A stretch of DNA of 64,000 nt from Uranotaenia lowii (Eukaryota; Arthropoda; Insecta; Diptera; Culicidae), in contig NC_073691.1 of assembly GCF_029784155.1 (NCBI RefSeq), positions 144,758,332 to 144,822,331 of the forward strand. The letters are read 5' to 3'. The translations under genes and the position numbers were made by a program. Below, in pieces: positions 11,415 to 25,024 of the stretch. The first letter of the stretch is position 1. Every line of letters begins with the position of its first letter. The notes below the pieces were generated by a model, which saw nothing but the letters and a program-made list of their open reading frames with translations, searched no databases and was not told where the DNA came from.

Positions 11415-13382
11415 AATCTAGTTCTTAATCTGAATTCTGAATCTGAAATCTGAATCTGAATTCTGAATCTGAATATGAGTTCTGAATCTGAATTTTGAAT
11501 CTGAATTCTGAATCCTGAATTCTGTTTCCTAAACCTGTATTCTGAATTTGAAATCTGAATCTGAATTCTGCATCTGAAATTGAATCTTAATTATGTATGA
11601 GTATGTAGAAATGAAAAAAAAAACATAAATTCATTCTTCAACACGGGTAAAAAAACGAAGGTCATAAAATCTTCATATAAATTCCCCCACCCCCCGCAGT
11701 TTTCTGTACGGCTCTGCATTTTGTTGACACCCGGCATGGCATTGTGTCTAATAGGCATGGCGGACTCTGAAGGAAACGCCCATCCGCCATTTGCTGCATT
11801 GAAAAGCAAGAAGTGTAAGATATAAACACTGTTGCCGTATTTGCCCCAGCAGACTGAGAAACTGCCCAGACCACGATGCGTCTTAGTAATGCCTTTTAAG
11901 TATTTGAGTTTGAGCTACTCTTTGTCAAGCGTGCTGATGGTTTATTGGATAGCGTTTGCGTCTTGGGATCTGAAGGTTTTTGGTTCGATTCCCGAGTCAA
12001 TAAATTTTATTTTTTTATTTTGATTATCTCTAATTTATAAATGATTGCTGGTGCTGCTGCTTCGAGGCGCCACTAGCAATTTTTTTTTATGCCATAATAA
12101 GTATAATATGTATTTCGTAAAGAAAACGGTTTCAACTATTTTGTTTTTTTCCCGTTTTTGAAAGGGTTGTGTAGAAAAAAAAATGCATTCTTTTGAGACT
12201 AAAATCATTTTAATTGTGCAGCCCAGTTTCGCAAAAACGTTCTTGACATTTTTAAAATGGCACATACAAATCCACGGACATCAACAGAACTCGTCGAGCT
12301 GAGTCGATAGGTACCTATAAAGGTATGTCTAAGACCCATAATTAATGATCTCTCAAATCGACCGATAACCAAAAACCTTTCTGTTAGAAAGGCAAAAATT
12401 ATGCATAGTACGTTTTTTGGCGAAAAGCGAACTGGTATGTAAGGAGTTCATTTTATGTATGGAAAGAATGGTATTTAAACAGTTGAATTTCCAAGTCTTA
12501 TAACACGCTGAAATGGTGCCGTGGTAGCAACCAGAACTTTCACGATGCTGGTCACGGTTCGAATCTTACTGTTTTTTTATGCTTTTTTTATTGAATAAGT
12601 AAAACCAACTACAATATTGATGGATAGCCGTGACACGTGGCCTAGCATGATACCTTTTTTAGAGCTCAACCATGCATAAAAGAAAAATTCTCACAAAAGC
12701 AGGGGAAAGTAATATGACTATTAAATGATTAATCTCATTCTGAAAACTAAATCTGAAATCTTATTCTGATTCTAAAGTTTGAATTTTGAGTTACAGCACT
12801 TAGTCTAATATTTGAATATAATTTCCAATTTCAAATTCCAGGTTGATCTTTAATCCGAATTCTTAATCAGAATTCTAAATCTGAATTCTCAATCTGAATT
12901 CTGAATCTGAACTCAGAATTTGAATTATGAATCTGAATTCTGAATTCAAATTCAGAATTAAGATTTTAGCATTAAGAATTTAGAATTCAGAATTCAGAAT
13001 TCTGGATTCTGAATTCTGAATTCAAAATTTTGAATTTTGAATTCTTTATTTTAATTCTGAATCTAAATTCTAAACCTGTATTCTGTATCTGAATTCTGTA
13101 TCTGAATCTGGAATCTGGATTCTAAATCTGAATCTGAATTCTAATTCTGGATTCTGAATCTGAATTCTGAATCTGATAAAGATGGATAGCAAAATGAAGA
13201 GAAAAGAGCAAAAGAACATTTTTGCAAGGAAAACTTATAAACGCACACCATACTTTACCCCGCAACATCAATCATTATAAATTTTCAATTCCGATATTCT
13301 TTCTTCAAGAATCTAAATTTTCATCGATATGCTGAAAATAAATTTACAAAAATCTGAATTCTAAATCTTAATTCTGATTGTG
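11415..13382 (+). repeat. Macrosatellite core, unit 3 (A/B mosaic, palindrome deleted)
   Basis: Subtype A from 11890 to about 12595 (TTTAAGTATTTG, GAGTCAATAAA, ATTGAATAAG), then subtype B from about 13015 (TCTGAATTC, GATAGCAAAATG). Most of the 38-bp palindrome is missing around 11739. T1 B-box at 11982, T2 B-box at 12556, relic from 13175. Confidence 0.95.
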
Positions 13383-14650
13383 AATTCTGAATTTGAATTC
13401 TGAATCTGAGTTCTGAATCTGAATCTAAATTCTGAATCTGAATTCAGAATCTGAATTCTGAATCTGAATTCTGAATCTGAATTCTGAATCTGAATTCTGA
13501 ATCTGAATTCTGAATCTGAATTCTGAATCTGAATTCTGAATTTGAATTCTGAATCTGAATTCTGAATCTGAATTCTGAATCTGAATTCTGAATCTGAATT
13601 CTGAATCTGAATTCTGAATCTGAATTCTGAATCTGAATTCTGAATCTGAATTCTGAATCTGAATTCTGAATCTGAATTCTGAATCTGAATTCTGAATCTG
13701 AATTCTGAATCTGAATTCTGAATCTGAATTCTGAATCTGAATTCTGAATCTGAATTCTGAATCTGAATTCTGAATCTGAATTCTGAATCTGAATTCTGAA
13801 TCTGAATTCTGAATCTGAATTCTGAATCTGAATTCTGAATCTGAATTCTGAATCTGAATTCTGAATCTGAATTCTGAATCTGAATTCTGAATCTGAATTC
13901 TGAATCTGAATTCTGAATCTGAATTCTGAATCTGAATTCTGAATCTGAATTCTGAATCTGAATTCTGAATCTGAATTCTGAATCTGAATTCTGAATCTGA
14001 ATTCTGAATCTGAATTCTGAATCTGAATTCTGAATCTGAATTCTGAATCTGAATTCTGAATCTGAATTCTGAATCTGAATTCTGAATCTGAATTCTGAAT
14101 CTGAATTCTGAATCTGAATTCTGAATCTGAATTCTGAATCTGAATTCTGAATCTGAATTCTGAATCTGAATTCTGAATCTGAATTCTGAATCTGAATTCT
14201 GAATCTGAATTCTGAATCTGAATTCTGAATCTGAATTCTGAATCTGAATTCTGAATCTGAATTCTGAATCTGAATTCTGAATCTGAATTCTGAATCTGAA
14301 TTCTGAATCTGAATTCTGAATCTGAATTCTGAATCTGAATTCTGAATCTGAATTCTGAATCTGAATTCTGAATCTGAATTCTGAATCTGAATTCTGAATC
14401 TGAATTCTGAATCTGAATTCTGAATCTGAATTCTGAATCTGAATTCTGAATCTGAATTCTGAATCTGGATTCTGAATCTGAATTCTGAATCTGAATTCTG
14501 AATCTGAATTCTGAATCTGAATTCTGAATCTGAATTCTGAATCTGAATTCTGAATCTGAATTCTGAATCTGAATTCTGAATCTGAATTCTGAATCTGAAT
14601 TCTGAATCTGAATTCTGAATCTGAATTCTGAATTCTGAATCTGAATTCTG
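13383..14650 (+). repeat. 13-bp minisatellite array 4
   Basis: 1268 bp, the shortest of arrays 2-7, two monomers below array 2. A CTGGATTCTG variant near 14465 occupies the same near-end position as in arrays 2, 5, 6 and 7. Confidence 0.97.
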
Positions 14651-16647
14651 AATCTAGTTCTTAATCTGAATTCTGAATCTGAATTCTAAATCTGAATTCT
14701 GAATCTGAATATGAGTTCTGAATCTGAATTTTGAATCTGAATTCTGAATCCTGAATTCTGTTTCCTAAACCTGTATTCTGAATTTGAAATCTGAATCTGA
14801 ATTCTGCATCTGAAATTGAATCTTAATTATGTATGAGTATGTAGAAATGAAAAAAAAAACATAAATTCATTCTTCAACACGGGTAAAAAAACGAAGGTCA
14901 TAAAATCTTCATATAAATTCCCCCACCCCCCGCAGTTTTCTGTACGGCTCTGCATTTTGTTGACACCCGGCATGGCTATAGACACTATAATTTCATATAT
15001 GAAATTATAGTGTCTAATAGGCATGGCGGACTCTGAAGGAAACGCCCATCCGCCATTTGCTGCATTGAAAAGCAAGAAGTGTAAGATATAAACACTGTTG
15101 CCGTATTTGCCCCAGCAGACTGAGAAACTGCCCAGACCACGATGCGTCTTAGTAATGCCTTTTACGTATTTGAGTTTGAGCCACTCTTTGTCAAGCGTGC
15201 TGATGGTTTATTGGATAGCGTTTGCGTCTTGGGATCTGAAGGTTTTTGGTTCGATTCCCGAGTCTATAAATTTTATTTTTTTATTTTGATTATCTCTAAT
15301 TTATAAATGATTGCTGGTGCTGCTGCTTCGAGGCGCCACTAGCAACTTTTTTTTATGCCATAATAAGTATGATATGTATTTCGTAAAGAAAACGGTTTCA
15401 ACTATTTTGTTTTTTTTCCCGTTTTTGAAAGGGTTGTGTAGAAAAAAAAATGCATTCTTTTGAGACTAAAATCATTTTAATTGTGCAGCCCAGTTTCGCA
15501 AAAACGTTCTTGACATTTTTAAAATGGCACATACAAATCCACGGACATCAACAGAACTCGTCGAGCTGAGTCGATAGGTACCTATAAAGGTATGTCTAAG
15601 ACCCATAATTAATGATCTCTCAAATCGACCGATAACCAAACCTTTCTGTTAGAAAGGCAAAAATGATGCATAGTACGTTTTTTGGCGAAAAGCGAACTGG
15701 TATGTAAGGAGTTCATTTTATGTATGGAAAGAATGGTATTTAAACAGTTGAATTTCCAAGTCTTATAACACGCTGAAATGGTGCCGTGGTAGCAACCAGA
15801 ACTTTCACGATGCTGGTCACGGTTCGAATCTTACTGTTTTTTTATGCTTTTTTTATTGAATAAGTAAAACCAACTACAATATTGATGGATAGCCGTGACA
15901 CGTGGCCTAGCATGATACCTTTTTTAGAGCTCAACCATGCATAAAAGAAAAATTCTCACAAAAGCAGGGGAAAGTAATATGACTATTAAATGATTAATCT
16001 CATTCTGAAAACTAAATCTGAAATCTTATTCTGATTCTAAAGTTTGAATTTTGAGTTACAGCACTTAGTCTAATATTTGAATATAATTTCCAATTTCAAA
16101 TTCCAGGTTGATCTTTAATCCGAATTCTTAATCAGAATTCTAAATCTGAATTCTCAATCTGAATTCTGAATCTGAACTCAGAATTTGAATTATGAATCTG
16201 AATTCTGAATTCAAATTCAGAATTAAGATTTTAGCATTAAGAATTTAGAATTCAGAATTCAGAATTCTGGATTCTGAATTCTCAATTCAAAATTTTGAAT
16301 TTTGAATTCTTTATTTTAATTCTGAATCTAAATTCTAAACCTGTATTCTGTATCTGAATTCTGTATCTGAATCTGGAATCTGGATTCTAAATCTGAATCT
16401 GAATTCTAATTCTGGATTCTGAATCTGAATTCTGAATCTGATAAAGATGGATAGAAAAATGAAGAGAAAAGAGCAAAAGAACATTTTTGCAAGGAAAACT
16501 TATAAACGCACACCATACTTTACCCCGCAACATCAATCATTATAAATTTTCAATTCCGATATTCTTTCTTCAAGAATCTAAATTTTCATCGATATGCTGA
16601 AAATAAATTTACAAAAATCTGAATTCTAAATCTTAATTCTGATTGTG
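14651..16647 (+). repeat. Macrosatellite core, unit 4 (B/A mosaic)
   Basis: Subtype B up to about 15370 (TTTACGTATTTG, GAGTCTATAAA), an A state at about 15505 (ACGTTCTTGAC), B states at 15640-15668 (CCAAACCTTTC, AATGATGCAT), then A from about 15853 to the end (ATTGAATAAG, TCTCAATTC, GATAGAAAAATG). Palindrome 14979-15016, T1 B-box 15248, T2 B-box 15821, relic from 16440. Confidence 0.95.
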
Positions 16648-18097
16648 AATTCTGAATTTGAATTCTGAATCTGAATTCTGAATCTGAATCTAAATTCTGA
16701 ATCTGAATTCAGAATCTGAATTCTGAATCTGAATTCTGAATCTGAATTCTGAATCTGAATTCTGAATCTGAATTCTGAATCTGAATTCTGAATCTGAATT
16801 CTGAATCTGAATTCTGAATCTGAATTCTGAATCTGAATTCTGAATCTGAATTCTGAATCTGAATTCTGAATCTGAATTCTGAATCTGAATTCTGAATCTG
16901 AATTCTGAATCTGAATTCTGAATCTGAATTCTGAATCTGAATTCTGAATCTGAATTCTGAATCTGAATTCTGAATCTGAATTCTGAATCTGAATTCTGAA
17001 TCTGAATTCTGAATCTGAATTCTGAATCTGAATTCTGAATCTGAATTCTGAATCTGAATTCTGAATCTGAATTCTGAATCTGAATTCTGAATCTGAATTC
17101 TGAATCTGAATTCTGAATCTGAATTCTGAATCTGAATTCTGAATCTGAATTCTGAATCTGAATTCTGAATCTGAGTTCTGAATCTGAATTCTGAATCTGA
17201 ATTCTGAATCTGAATTCTGAATCTGAATTCTGAATCTGAATTCTGAATCTGAATTCTGAATCTGAATTCTGAATCTGAATTCTGAATCTGAATTCTGAAT
17301 CTGAATTCTGAATCTGAATTCTGAATCTGAATTCTGAATCTGAATTCTGAATCTGAATTCTGAATCTGAATTCTGAATCTGAATTCTGAATCTGAATTCT
17401 GAATCTGAATTCTGAATCTGAATTCTGAATCTGAATTCTGAATCTGAATTCTGAATCTGAATTCTGAATCTGAATTCTGAATCTGAATTCTGAATCTGAA
17501 TTCTGAATCTGAATTCTGAATCTGAATTCTGAATCTGAATTCTGAATCTGAATTCTGAATCTGAATTCTGAATCTGAATTCTGAATCTGAATTCTGAATC
17601 TGAATTCTGAATCTGAATTCTGAATCTGAATTCTGAATCTGAATTCTGAATCTGAATTCTGAATCTGAATTCTGAATCTGAATTCTGAATCTGAATTCTG
17701 AATCTGAATTCTGAATCTGAATTCTGAATCTGAATTCTGAATCTGAATTCTGAATCTGAATTCTGAATCTGAATTCTGAATCTGAATTCTGAATCTGAAT
17801 TCTGAATCTGAATTCTGAATCTGAATTCTGAATCTGAATTCTGAATCTGAATTCTGAATCTGAATTCTGAATCTGAATTCTGAATCTGAATTCTGAATCT
17901 GAATTCTGAATCTGAATTCTGAATCTGAATTCTGAATCTGAATTCTGAATCTGAATTCTGAATCTGGATTCTGAATCTGAATTCTGAATCTGAATTCTGA
18001 ATCTGAATTCTGAATCTGAATTCTGAATCTGAATTCTGAATCTGAATTCTGAATCTGAATTCTGAATCTGAATTCTGTATTCTGAATCTGAATTCTG
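16648..18097 (+). repeat. 13-bp minisatellite array 5
   Basis: 1450 bp of regular monomers, with a CTGGATTCTG variant near 17965 and a CTGAGTTCTG variant near 17172. Confidence 0.97.
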
Positions 18098-20091
18098 AAT
18101 CTAGTTCTTAATCTGAATTCTGAATCTGAATTCTAAATCTGAATTCTGAATCTGAATATGAGTTCTGAATCTGAATTTTGAATCTGAATTCTGAATCCTG
18201 AATTCTGTTTCCTAAACCTGTATTCTGAATTTGAAATCTGAATCTGAATTCTGCATCTGAAATTGAATCTTAATTATGTATGAGTATGTAGAAATGAAAA
18301 AAAAACATAAATTCATTCTTCAACACGGGTAAAAAAACGAAGGTCATAAAATCTTCATATAAATTCCCCCACCCCCCGCAGTTTTCTGTACGGCTCTGCA
18401 TTTTGTTGACACCCGGCATGGCTATAGACACTATAATTTCATATATGAAATTATAGTGTCTAATAGGCATGGCGGACTCTGAAGGAAACGCCCATCCGCC
18501 ATTTGCTGCATTGAAAAGCAAGAAGTGTAAGATATAAACACTGTTGCCGTATTTGCCCCAGCAGACTGAGAAACTGCCCAGACCACGATGCGTCTTAGTA
18601 ATGCCTTTTACGTATTTGAGTTTGAGCCACTCTTTGTCAAGCGTGCTGATGGTTTATTGGATAGCGTTTGCGTCTTGGGATCTGAAGGGTTTTGGTTCGA
18701 TTCCCGAGTCTATAATTTTTATTTTTTTATTTTGATTATCTCTAATTTATAAATGATTGCTGGTGCTGCTGCTTCGAGGCGCCACTAGCAACTTTTTTTT
18801 ATGCCATAATAAGTATGATATGTATTTCGTAAAGAAAACGGTTTCAACTATTTTGTTTTTTTCCCGTTTTTGAAAGGGTTGTGTAGAAAAAAAATGCATT
18901 CTTTTGAGACTAAAATCATTTTAATTGTGCAGCCCAGTTTCGCAAAAACGTCCTTGACATTTTTAAAATGGCACATACAAATCCACGGACATCAACAGAA
19001 CTCGTCGAGCTGAGTCGATAGGTACCTATAAAGGTATGTCTAAGACCCATAATTAATGATCTCTCAAATCGACCGATAACCAAACCTTTCTGTTAGAAAG
19101 GCAAAAATGATGCATAGTACGTTTTTTGGCGAAAAGCGAACTGGTATGTAAGGAGTTCATTTTATGTATGGAAAGAATGGTATTTAAACAGTTGAATTTC
19201 CAAGTCTTATAACACGCTGAAATGGTGCCGTGGTAGCAACCAGAACTTTCACGATGCTGGTCACGGTTCGAATCTTACTGTTTTTTTATGCTTTTTTTAC
19301 TGAATAAGTAAAACCAACTACAATATTGATGGATAGCCGTGACACGTGGCCTAGCATGATACCTTTTTTAGAGCTCAACCATGCATAAAAGAAAAATTCT
19401 CACAAAAGCAGGGGAAAGTAATATGACTATTAAATGATTAATCTCATTCTGAAAACTAAATCTGAAATCTTATTCTGATTCTAAAGTTTGAATTTTGAGT
19501 TACAGCACTTAGTCTAATATTTGAATATAATTTCCAATTTCAAATTCCAGGTTGATCTTTAATCCGAATTCTAAATCAGAATTCTAAATCTGAATTCTCA
19601 ATCTGAATTCTGAATCTGAACTCAGAATTTGAATTATGAATCTGAATTCTGAATTCAAATTCAGAATTAAGATTTTAGCATTAAGAATTTAGAATTCAGA
19701 ATTCAGAATTCTGGATTCTGAATTCTGAATTCAAAATTTTGAATTTTGAATTCTTTATTTTAATTCTGAATCTAAATTCTAAACCTGTATTCTGTATCTG
19801 AATTCTGTATCTGAATCTGGAATCTGGATTCTAAATCTGAATCTGAATTCTAATTCTGGATTCTGAATCTGAATTCTGAATCTGATAAAGATGGATAGCA
19901 AAATGAAGAGAAAAGAGCAAAAGAACATTTTTGCAAGGAAAACTTATAAACGCACACCATACTTTACCCCGCAACATCAATCATTATAAATTTTCAATTC
20001 CGATATTCTTTCTTCAAGAATCTAAATTTTCATCGATATGCTGAAAATAAATTTACAAAAATCTGAATTCTAAATCTTAATTCTGATTGTG
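18098..20091 (+). repeat. Macrosatellite core, unit 5 (subtype B)
   Basis: Subtype B at all diagnostic sites. Palindrome 18425-18462, T1 B-box 18694, T2 B-box 19265, relic from 19884. The T1 region has a private GAAGGGTTTTGG change. Confidence 0.95.
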
Positions 20092-21554
20092 AATTCTGAA
20101 TTTGAATTCTGAATCTGAATTCTGAATCTGAATCTAAATTCTGAATCTGAATTCAGAATCTGAATTCTGAATCTGAATTCTGAATCTGAATTCTGAATCT
20201 GAATTCTGAATCTGAATTCTGAATCTGAATTCTGAATCTGAATTCTGAATCTGAATTCTGAATCTGAATTCTGAATCTGAATTCTGAATCTGAATTCTGA
20301 ATCTGAATTTTGAATCTGAATTCTGAATCTGAATTCTGAATCTGAATTCTGAATCTGAATTCTGAATCTGAATTCTGAATCTGAATTCTGAATCTGAATT
20401 CTGAATCTGAATTCTGAATCTGAATTCTGAATCTGAATTCTGAATCTGAATTCTGAATCTGAATTCTGAATCTGAATTCTAAATCTGAATTCTGAATCTG
20501 AATTCTGAATCTGAATTCTGAATCTGAATTCTGAATCTGAATTCTGAATCTGAATTCTGAATCTGAATTCTGAATCTGAATTCTGAATCTGAATTCTGAA
20601 TCTGAATTCTGAATCTGAATTCTGAATCTGAATTCTGAATCTGAATTCTGAATCTGAATTCTGAATCTGAATTCTGAATCTGAATTCTGAATCTGAATTC
20701 TGAATCTGAATTCTGAATCTGAATTCTGAATCTGAATTCTGAATCTGAATTCTGAATCTGAATTCTGAATCTGAATTCTGAATCTGAATTCTGAATCTGA
20801 ATTCTGAATCTGAATTCTGAATCTGAATTCTGAATCTGAATTCTGAATCTGAATTCTGAATCTGAATTCTGAATCTGAATTCTGAATCTGAATTCTGAAT
20901 CTGAATTCTGAATCTGAATTCTGAATCTGAATTCTGAATCTGAATTCTGAATCTGAATTCTGAATCTGAATTCTGAATCTGAATTCTGAATCTGAATTCT
21001 GAATCTGAATTCTGAATCTGAATTCTGAATCTGAATTCTGAATCTGAATTCTGAATCTGAATTCTGAATCTGAATTCTGAATCTGAATTCTGAATCTGAA
21101 TTCTGAATCTGAATTCTGAATCTGAATTCTGAATCTGAATTCTGAATCTGAATTCTGAATCTGAATTCTGAATCTGAATTCTGAATCTGAATTCTGAATC
21201 TGAATTCTGAATCTGAATTCTGAATCTGAATTCTGAATCTGAATTCTGAATCTGAATTCTGAATCTGAATTCTGAATCTGAATTCTGAATCTGAATTCTG
21301 AATCTGAATTCTGAATCTGAATTCTGAATCTGAATTCTGAATCTGAATTCTGAATCTGAATTCTGAATCTGAATTCTGAATCTGAATTCTGAATCTGAAT
21401 TCTGAATCTGGATTCTGAATCTGAATTCTGAATCTGAATTCTGAATCTGAATTCTGAATCTGAATTCTGAATCTGAATTCTGAATCTGAATTCTGAATCT
21501 GAATTCTGAATCTGAATTCTGAATCTGAATTCTGAATTCTGAATCTGAATTCTG
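20092..21554 (+). repeat. 13-bp minisatellite array 6
   Basis: 1463 bp of regular monomers. TTTTGAATCT variant near 20308 and CTGGATTCTG variant near 21408, in the same relative positions as in array 7. Confidence 0.97.
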
Positions 21555-23548
21555 AATCTAGTTCTTAATCTGAATTCTGAATCTGAATTCTAAATCTGAA
21601 TTCTGAATCTGAATATGAGTTCTGAATCTGAATTTTGAATCTGAATTCTGAATCCTGAATTCTGTTTCCTAAACCTGTATTCTGAATTTGAAATCTGAAT
21701 CTGAATTCTGCATCTGAAATTGAATCTTAATTATGTATGAGTATGTAGAAATGAAAAAAAAACATAAATTCATTCTTCAACACGGGTAAAAAAACGAAGG
21801 TCATAAAATCTTCATATAAATTCCCCCACCCCCCGCAGTTTTCTGTACGGCTCTGCATTTTGTTGACACCCGGCATGGCTATAGACACTATAATTTCATA
21901 TATGAAATTATAGTGTCTAATAGGCATGGCGGACTCTGAAGGAAACGCCCATCCGCCATTTGCTGCATTGAAAAGCAAGAAGTGTAAGATATAAACACTG
22001 TTGCCGTATTTGCCCCAGCAGACTGAGAAACTGCCCAGACCACGATGCGTCTTAGTAATGCCTTTTAAGTATTTGAGTTTGAGCTACATTTTGTCAAGCG
22101 TGCTGATGGTTTATTGGATAGCGTTTGCGTCTTGGGATCTGAAGGTTTTTGGTTCGATTCCCGAGTCAATAAATTTTATTTTTTTATTTTGATTATCTCT
22201 AATTTATAAATGATTGCTGGTGCTGCTGCTTCGAGGCGCCACTAGCAATTTTTTTTTATGCCATAATAAGTATAATATGTATTTCGTAAAGAAAACGGTT
22301 TCAACTATTTTGTTTTTTTCCCGTTTTTGAAAGGGTTGTGTAGAAAAAAAATGCATTCTTTTGAGACTAAAATCATTTTAATTGTGCAGCCATTTCGCAA
22401 AAACGTTCTTGACATTTTTAAAATGGCACATACAAATCCACGGACATCAACAGAACTCGTCGAGCTGAGTCGATAGGTACCTATAAAGGTATGTCTAAGA
22501 CCCATAATTAATGATCTCTCAAATCGACCGATAACCAAAAACCTTTCTGTTAGAAAGGCAAAAATTATGCATAGTACGTTTTTTGGCGAAAAGCGAACTG
22601 GTATGTAAGGAGTTCATTTTATGTATGGAAAGAATGGTATTTAAACAGTTGAATTTCCAAGTCTTATAACACGCTGAAATGGTGCCGTGGTAGCAACCAG
22701 AACTTTCACGATGCTGGTCACGGTTCGAATCTTACTGTTTTTTTATGCTTTTTTTATTGAATAAGTAAAACCAACTACAATATTGATGGATAGCCGTGAC
22801 ACGTGGCCTAGCATGATACCTTTTTTAGAGCTCAACCATGCATAAAAGAAAAATTCTCACAAAAGCAGGGGAAAGTAATATGACTATTAAATGATTAATC
22901 TCATTCTGAAAACTAAATCTGAAATCTTATTCTGATTCTAAAGTTTGAATTTTGAGTTACAGCACTTAGTCTAATATTTGAATATAATTTCCAATTTCAA
23001 ATTCCAGGTTGATCTTTAATCCGAATTCTTAATCAGAATTCTAAATCTGAATTCTCAATCTGAATTCTGAATCTGAACTCAGAATTTGAATTATGAATCT
23101 GAATTCTGAATTCAAATTCAGAATTAAGATTTTAGCATTAAGAATTTAGAATTCAGAATTCAGAATTCTGGATTCTGAATTCTCAATTCAAAATTTTGAA
23201 TTTTGAATTCTTTATTTTAATTCTGAATCTAAATTCTAAACCTGTATCCTGTATCTGAATTCTGTATCTGAATCTGGAATCTGGATTCTAAATCTGAATC
23301 TGAATTCTAATTCTGGATTCTGAATCTGAATTCTGAATCTGATAAAGATGGATAGAAAAATGAAGAGAAAAGAGCAAAAGAACATTTTTGCAAGGAAAAC
23401 TTATAAACGCACACCATACTTTACCCCGCAACATCAATCATTATAAATTTTCAATTCCGATATTCTTTCTTCAAGAATCTAAATTTTCATCGATATGCTG
23501 AAAATAAATTTACAAAAATCTGAATTCTAAATCTTAATTCTGATTGTG
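21555..23548 (+). repeat. Macrosatellite core, unit 6 (subtype A)
   Basis: Subtype A at all diagnostic sites, like unit 1. Palindrome 21882-21919, T1 B-box 22151, T2 B-box 22722, relic from 23341. Private changes: CTACATTTTG near 22084 and a short deletion in CAGCCATTTCGC near 22386. Confidence 0.95.
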
Positions 23549-25024
23549 AATTCTGAATTTGAATTCTGAATCTGAATTCTGAATCTGAATCTAAATTCTG
23601 AATCTGAATTCAGAATCTGAATTCTGAATCTGAATTCTGAATCTGAATTCTGAATCTGAATTCTGAATCTGAATTCTGAATCTGAATTCTGAATCTGAAT
23701 TCTGAATCTGAATTCTGAATCTGAATTCTGAATCTGAATTTTGAATCTGAATTCTGAATCTGAATTCTGAATCTGAATTCTGAATCTGAATTCTGAATCT
23801 GAATTCTGAATCTGAATTCTGAATCTGAATTCTGAATCTGAATTCTGAATCTGAATTCTGAATCTGAATTCTGAATCTGAATTCTGAATCTGAATTCTGA
23901 ATCTGAATTCTGAATCTGAATTCTGAATCTGAATTCTGAATCTGAATTCTGAATCTGAATTCTGAATCTGAATTCTGAATCTGAATTCTGAATCTGAATT
24001 CTGAATCTGAATTCTGAATCTGAATTCTGAATCTGAATTCTGAATCTGAATTCTGAATCTGAATTCTGAATCTGAATTCTGAATCTGAATTCTGAATCTG
24101 AATTCTGAATCTGAATTCTGAATCTGAATTCTGAATCTGAATTCTGAATCTGAATTCTGAATCTGAATTCTGAATCTGAATTCTGAATCTGAATTCTGAA
24201 TCTGAATTCTGAATCTGAATTCTGAATCTGAATTCTGAATCTGAATTCTGAATCTGAATTCTGAATCTGAATTCTGAATCTGAATTCTGAATCTGAATTC
24301 TGAATCTGAATTCTGAATCTGAATTCTGAATCTGAATTCTGAATCTGAATTCTGAATCTGAATTCTGAATCTGAATTCTGAATCTGAATTCTGAATCTGA
24401 ATTCTGAATCTGAATTCTGAATCTGAATTCTGAATCTGAATTCTGAATCTGAATTCTGAATCTGAATTCTGAATCTGAATTCTGAATCTGAATTCTGAAT
24501 CTGAATTCTGAATCTGAATTCTGAATCTGAATTCTGAATCTGAATTCTGAATCTGAATTCTGAATCTGAATTCTGAATCTGAATTCTGAATCTGAATTCT
24601 GAATCTGAATTCTGAATCTGAATTCTGAATCTGAATTCTGAATCTGAATTCTGAATCTGAATTCTGAATCTGAATTCTGAATCTGAATTCTGAATCTGAA
24701 TTCTGAATCTGAATTCTGAATCTGAATTCTGAATCTGAATTCTGAATCTGAATTCTGAATCTGAATTCTGAATCTGAATTCTGAATCTGAATTCTGAATC
24801 TGAATTCTGAATCTGAATTCTGAATCTGAATTCTGAATCTGAATTCTGAATCTGGATTCTGAATCTGAATTCTGAATCTGAATTCTGAATCTGAATTCTG
24901 AATCTGAATTCTGAATCTGAATTCTGAATCTGAATTCTGAATCTGAATTCTGAATCTGAATTCTGAATCTGAATTCTGAATCTGAATTCTGAATCTGAAT
25001 TCTGAATTCTGAATCTGAATTCTG
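23549..25024 (+). repeat. 13-bp minisatellite array 7
   Basis: 1476 bp, the longest array. TTTTGAATCT variant near 23740 and CTGGATTCTG variant near 24853. Confidence 0.97.
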
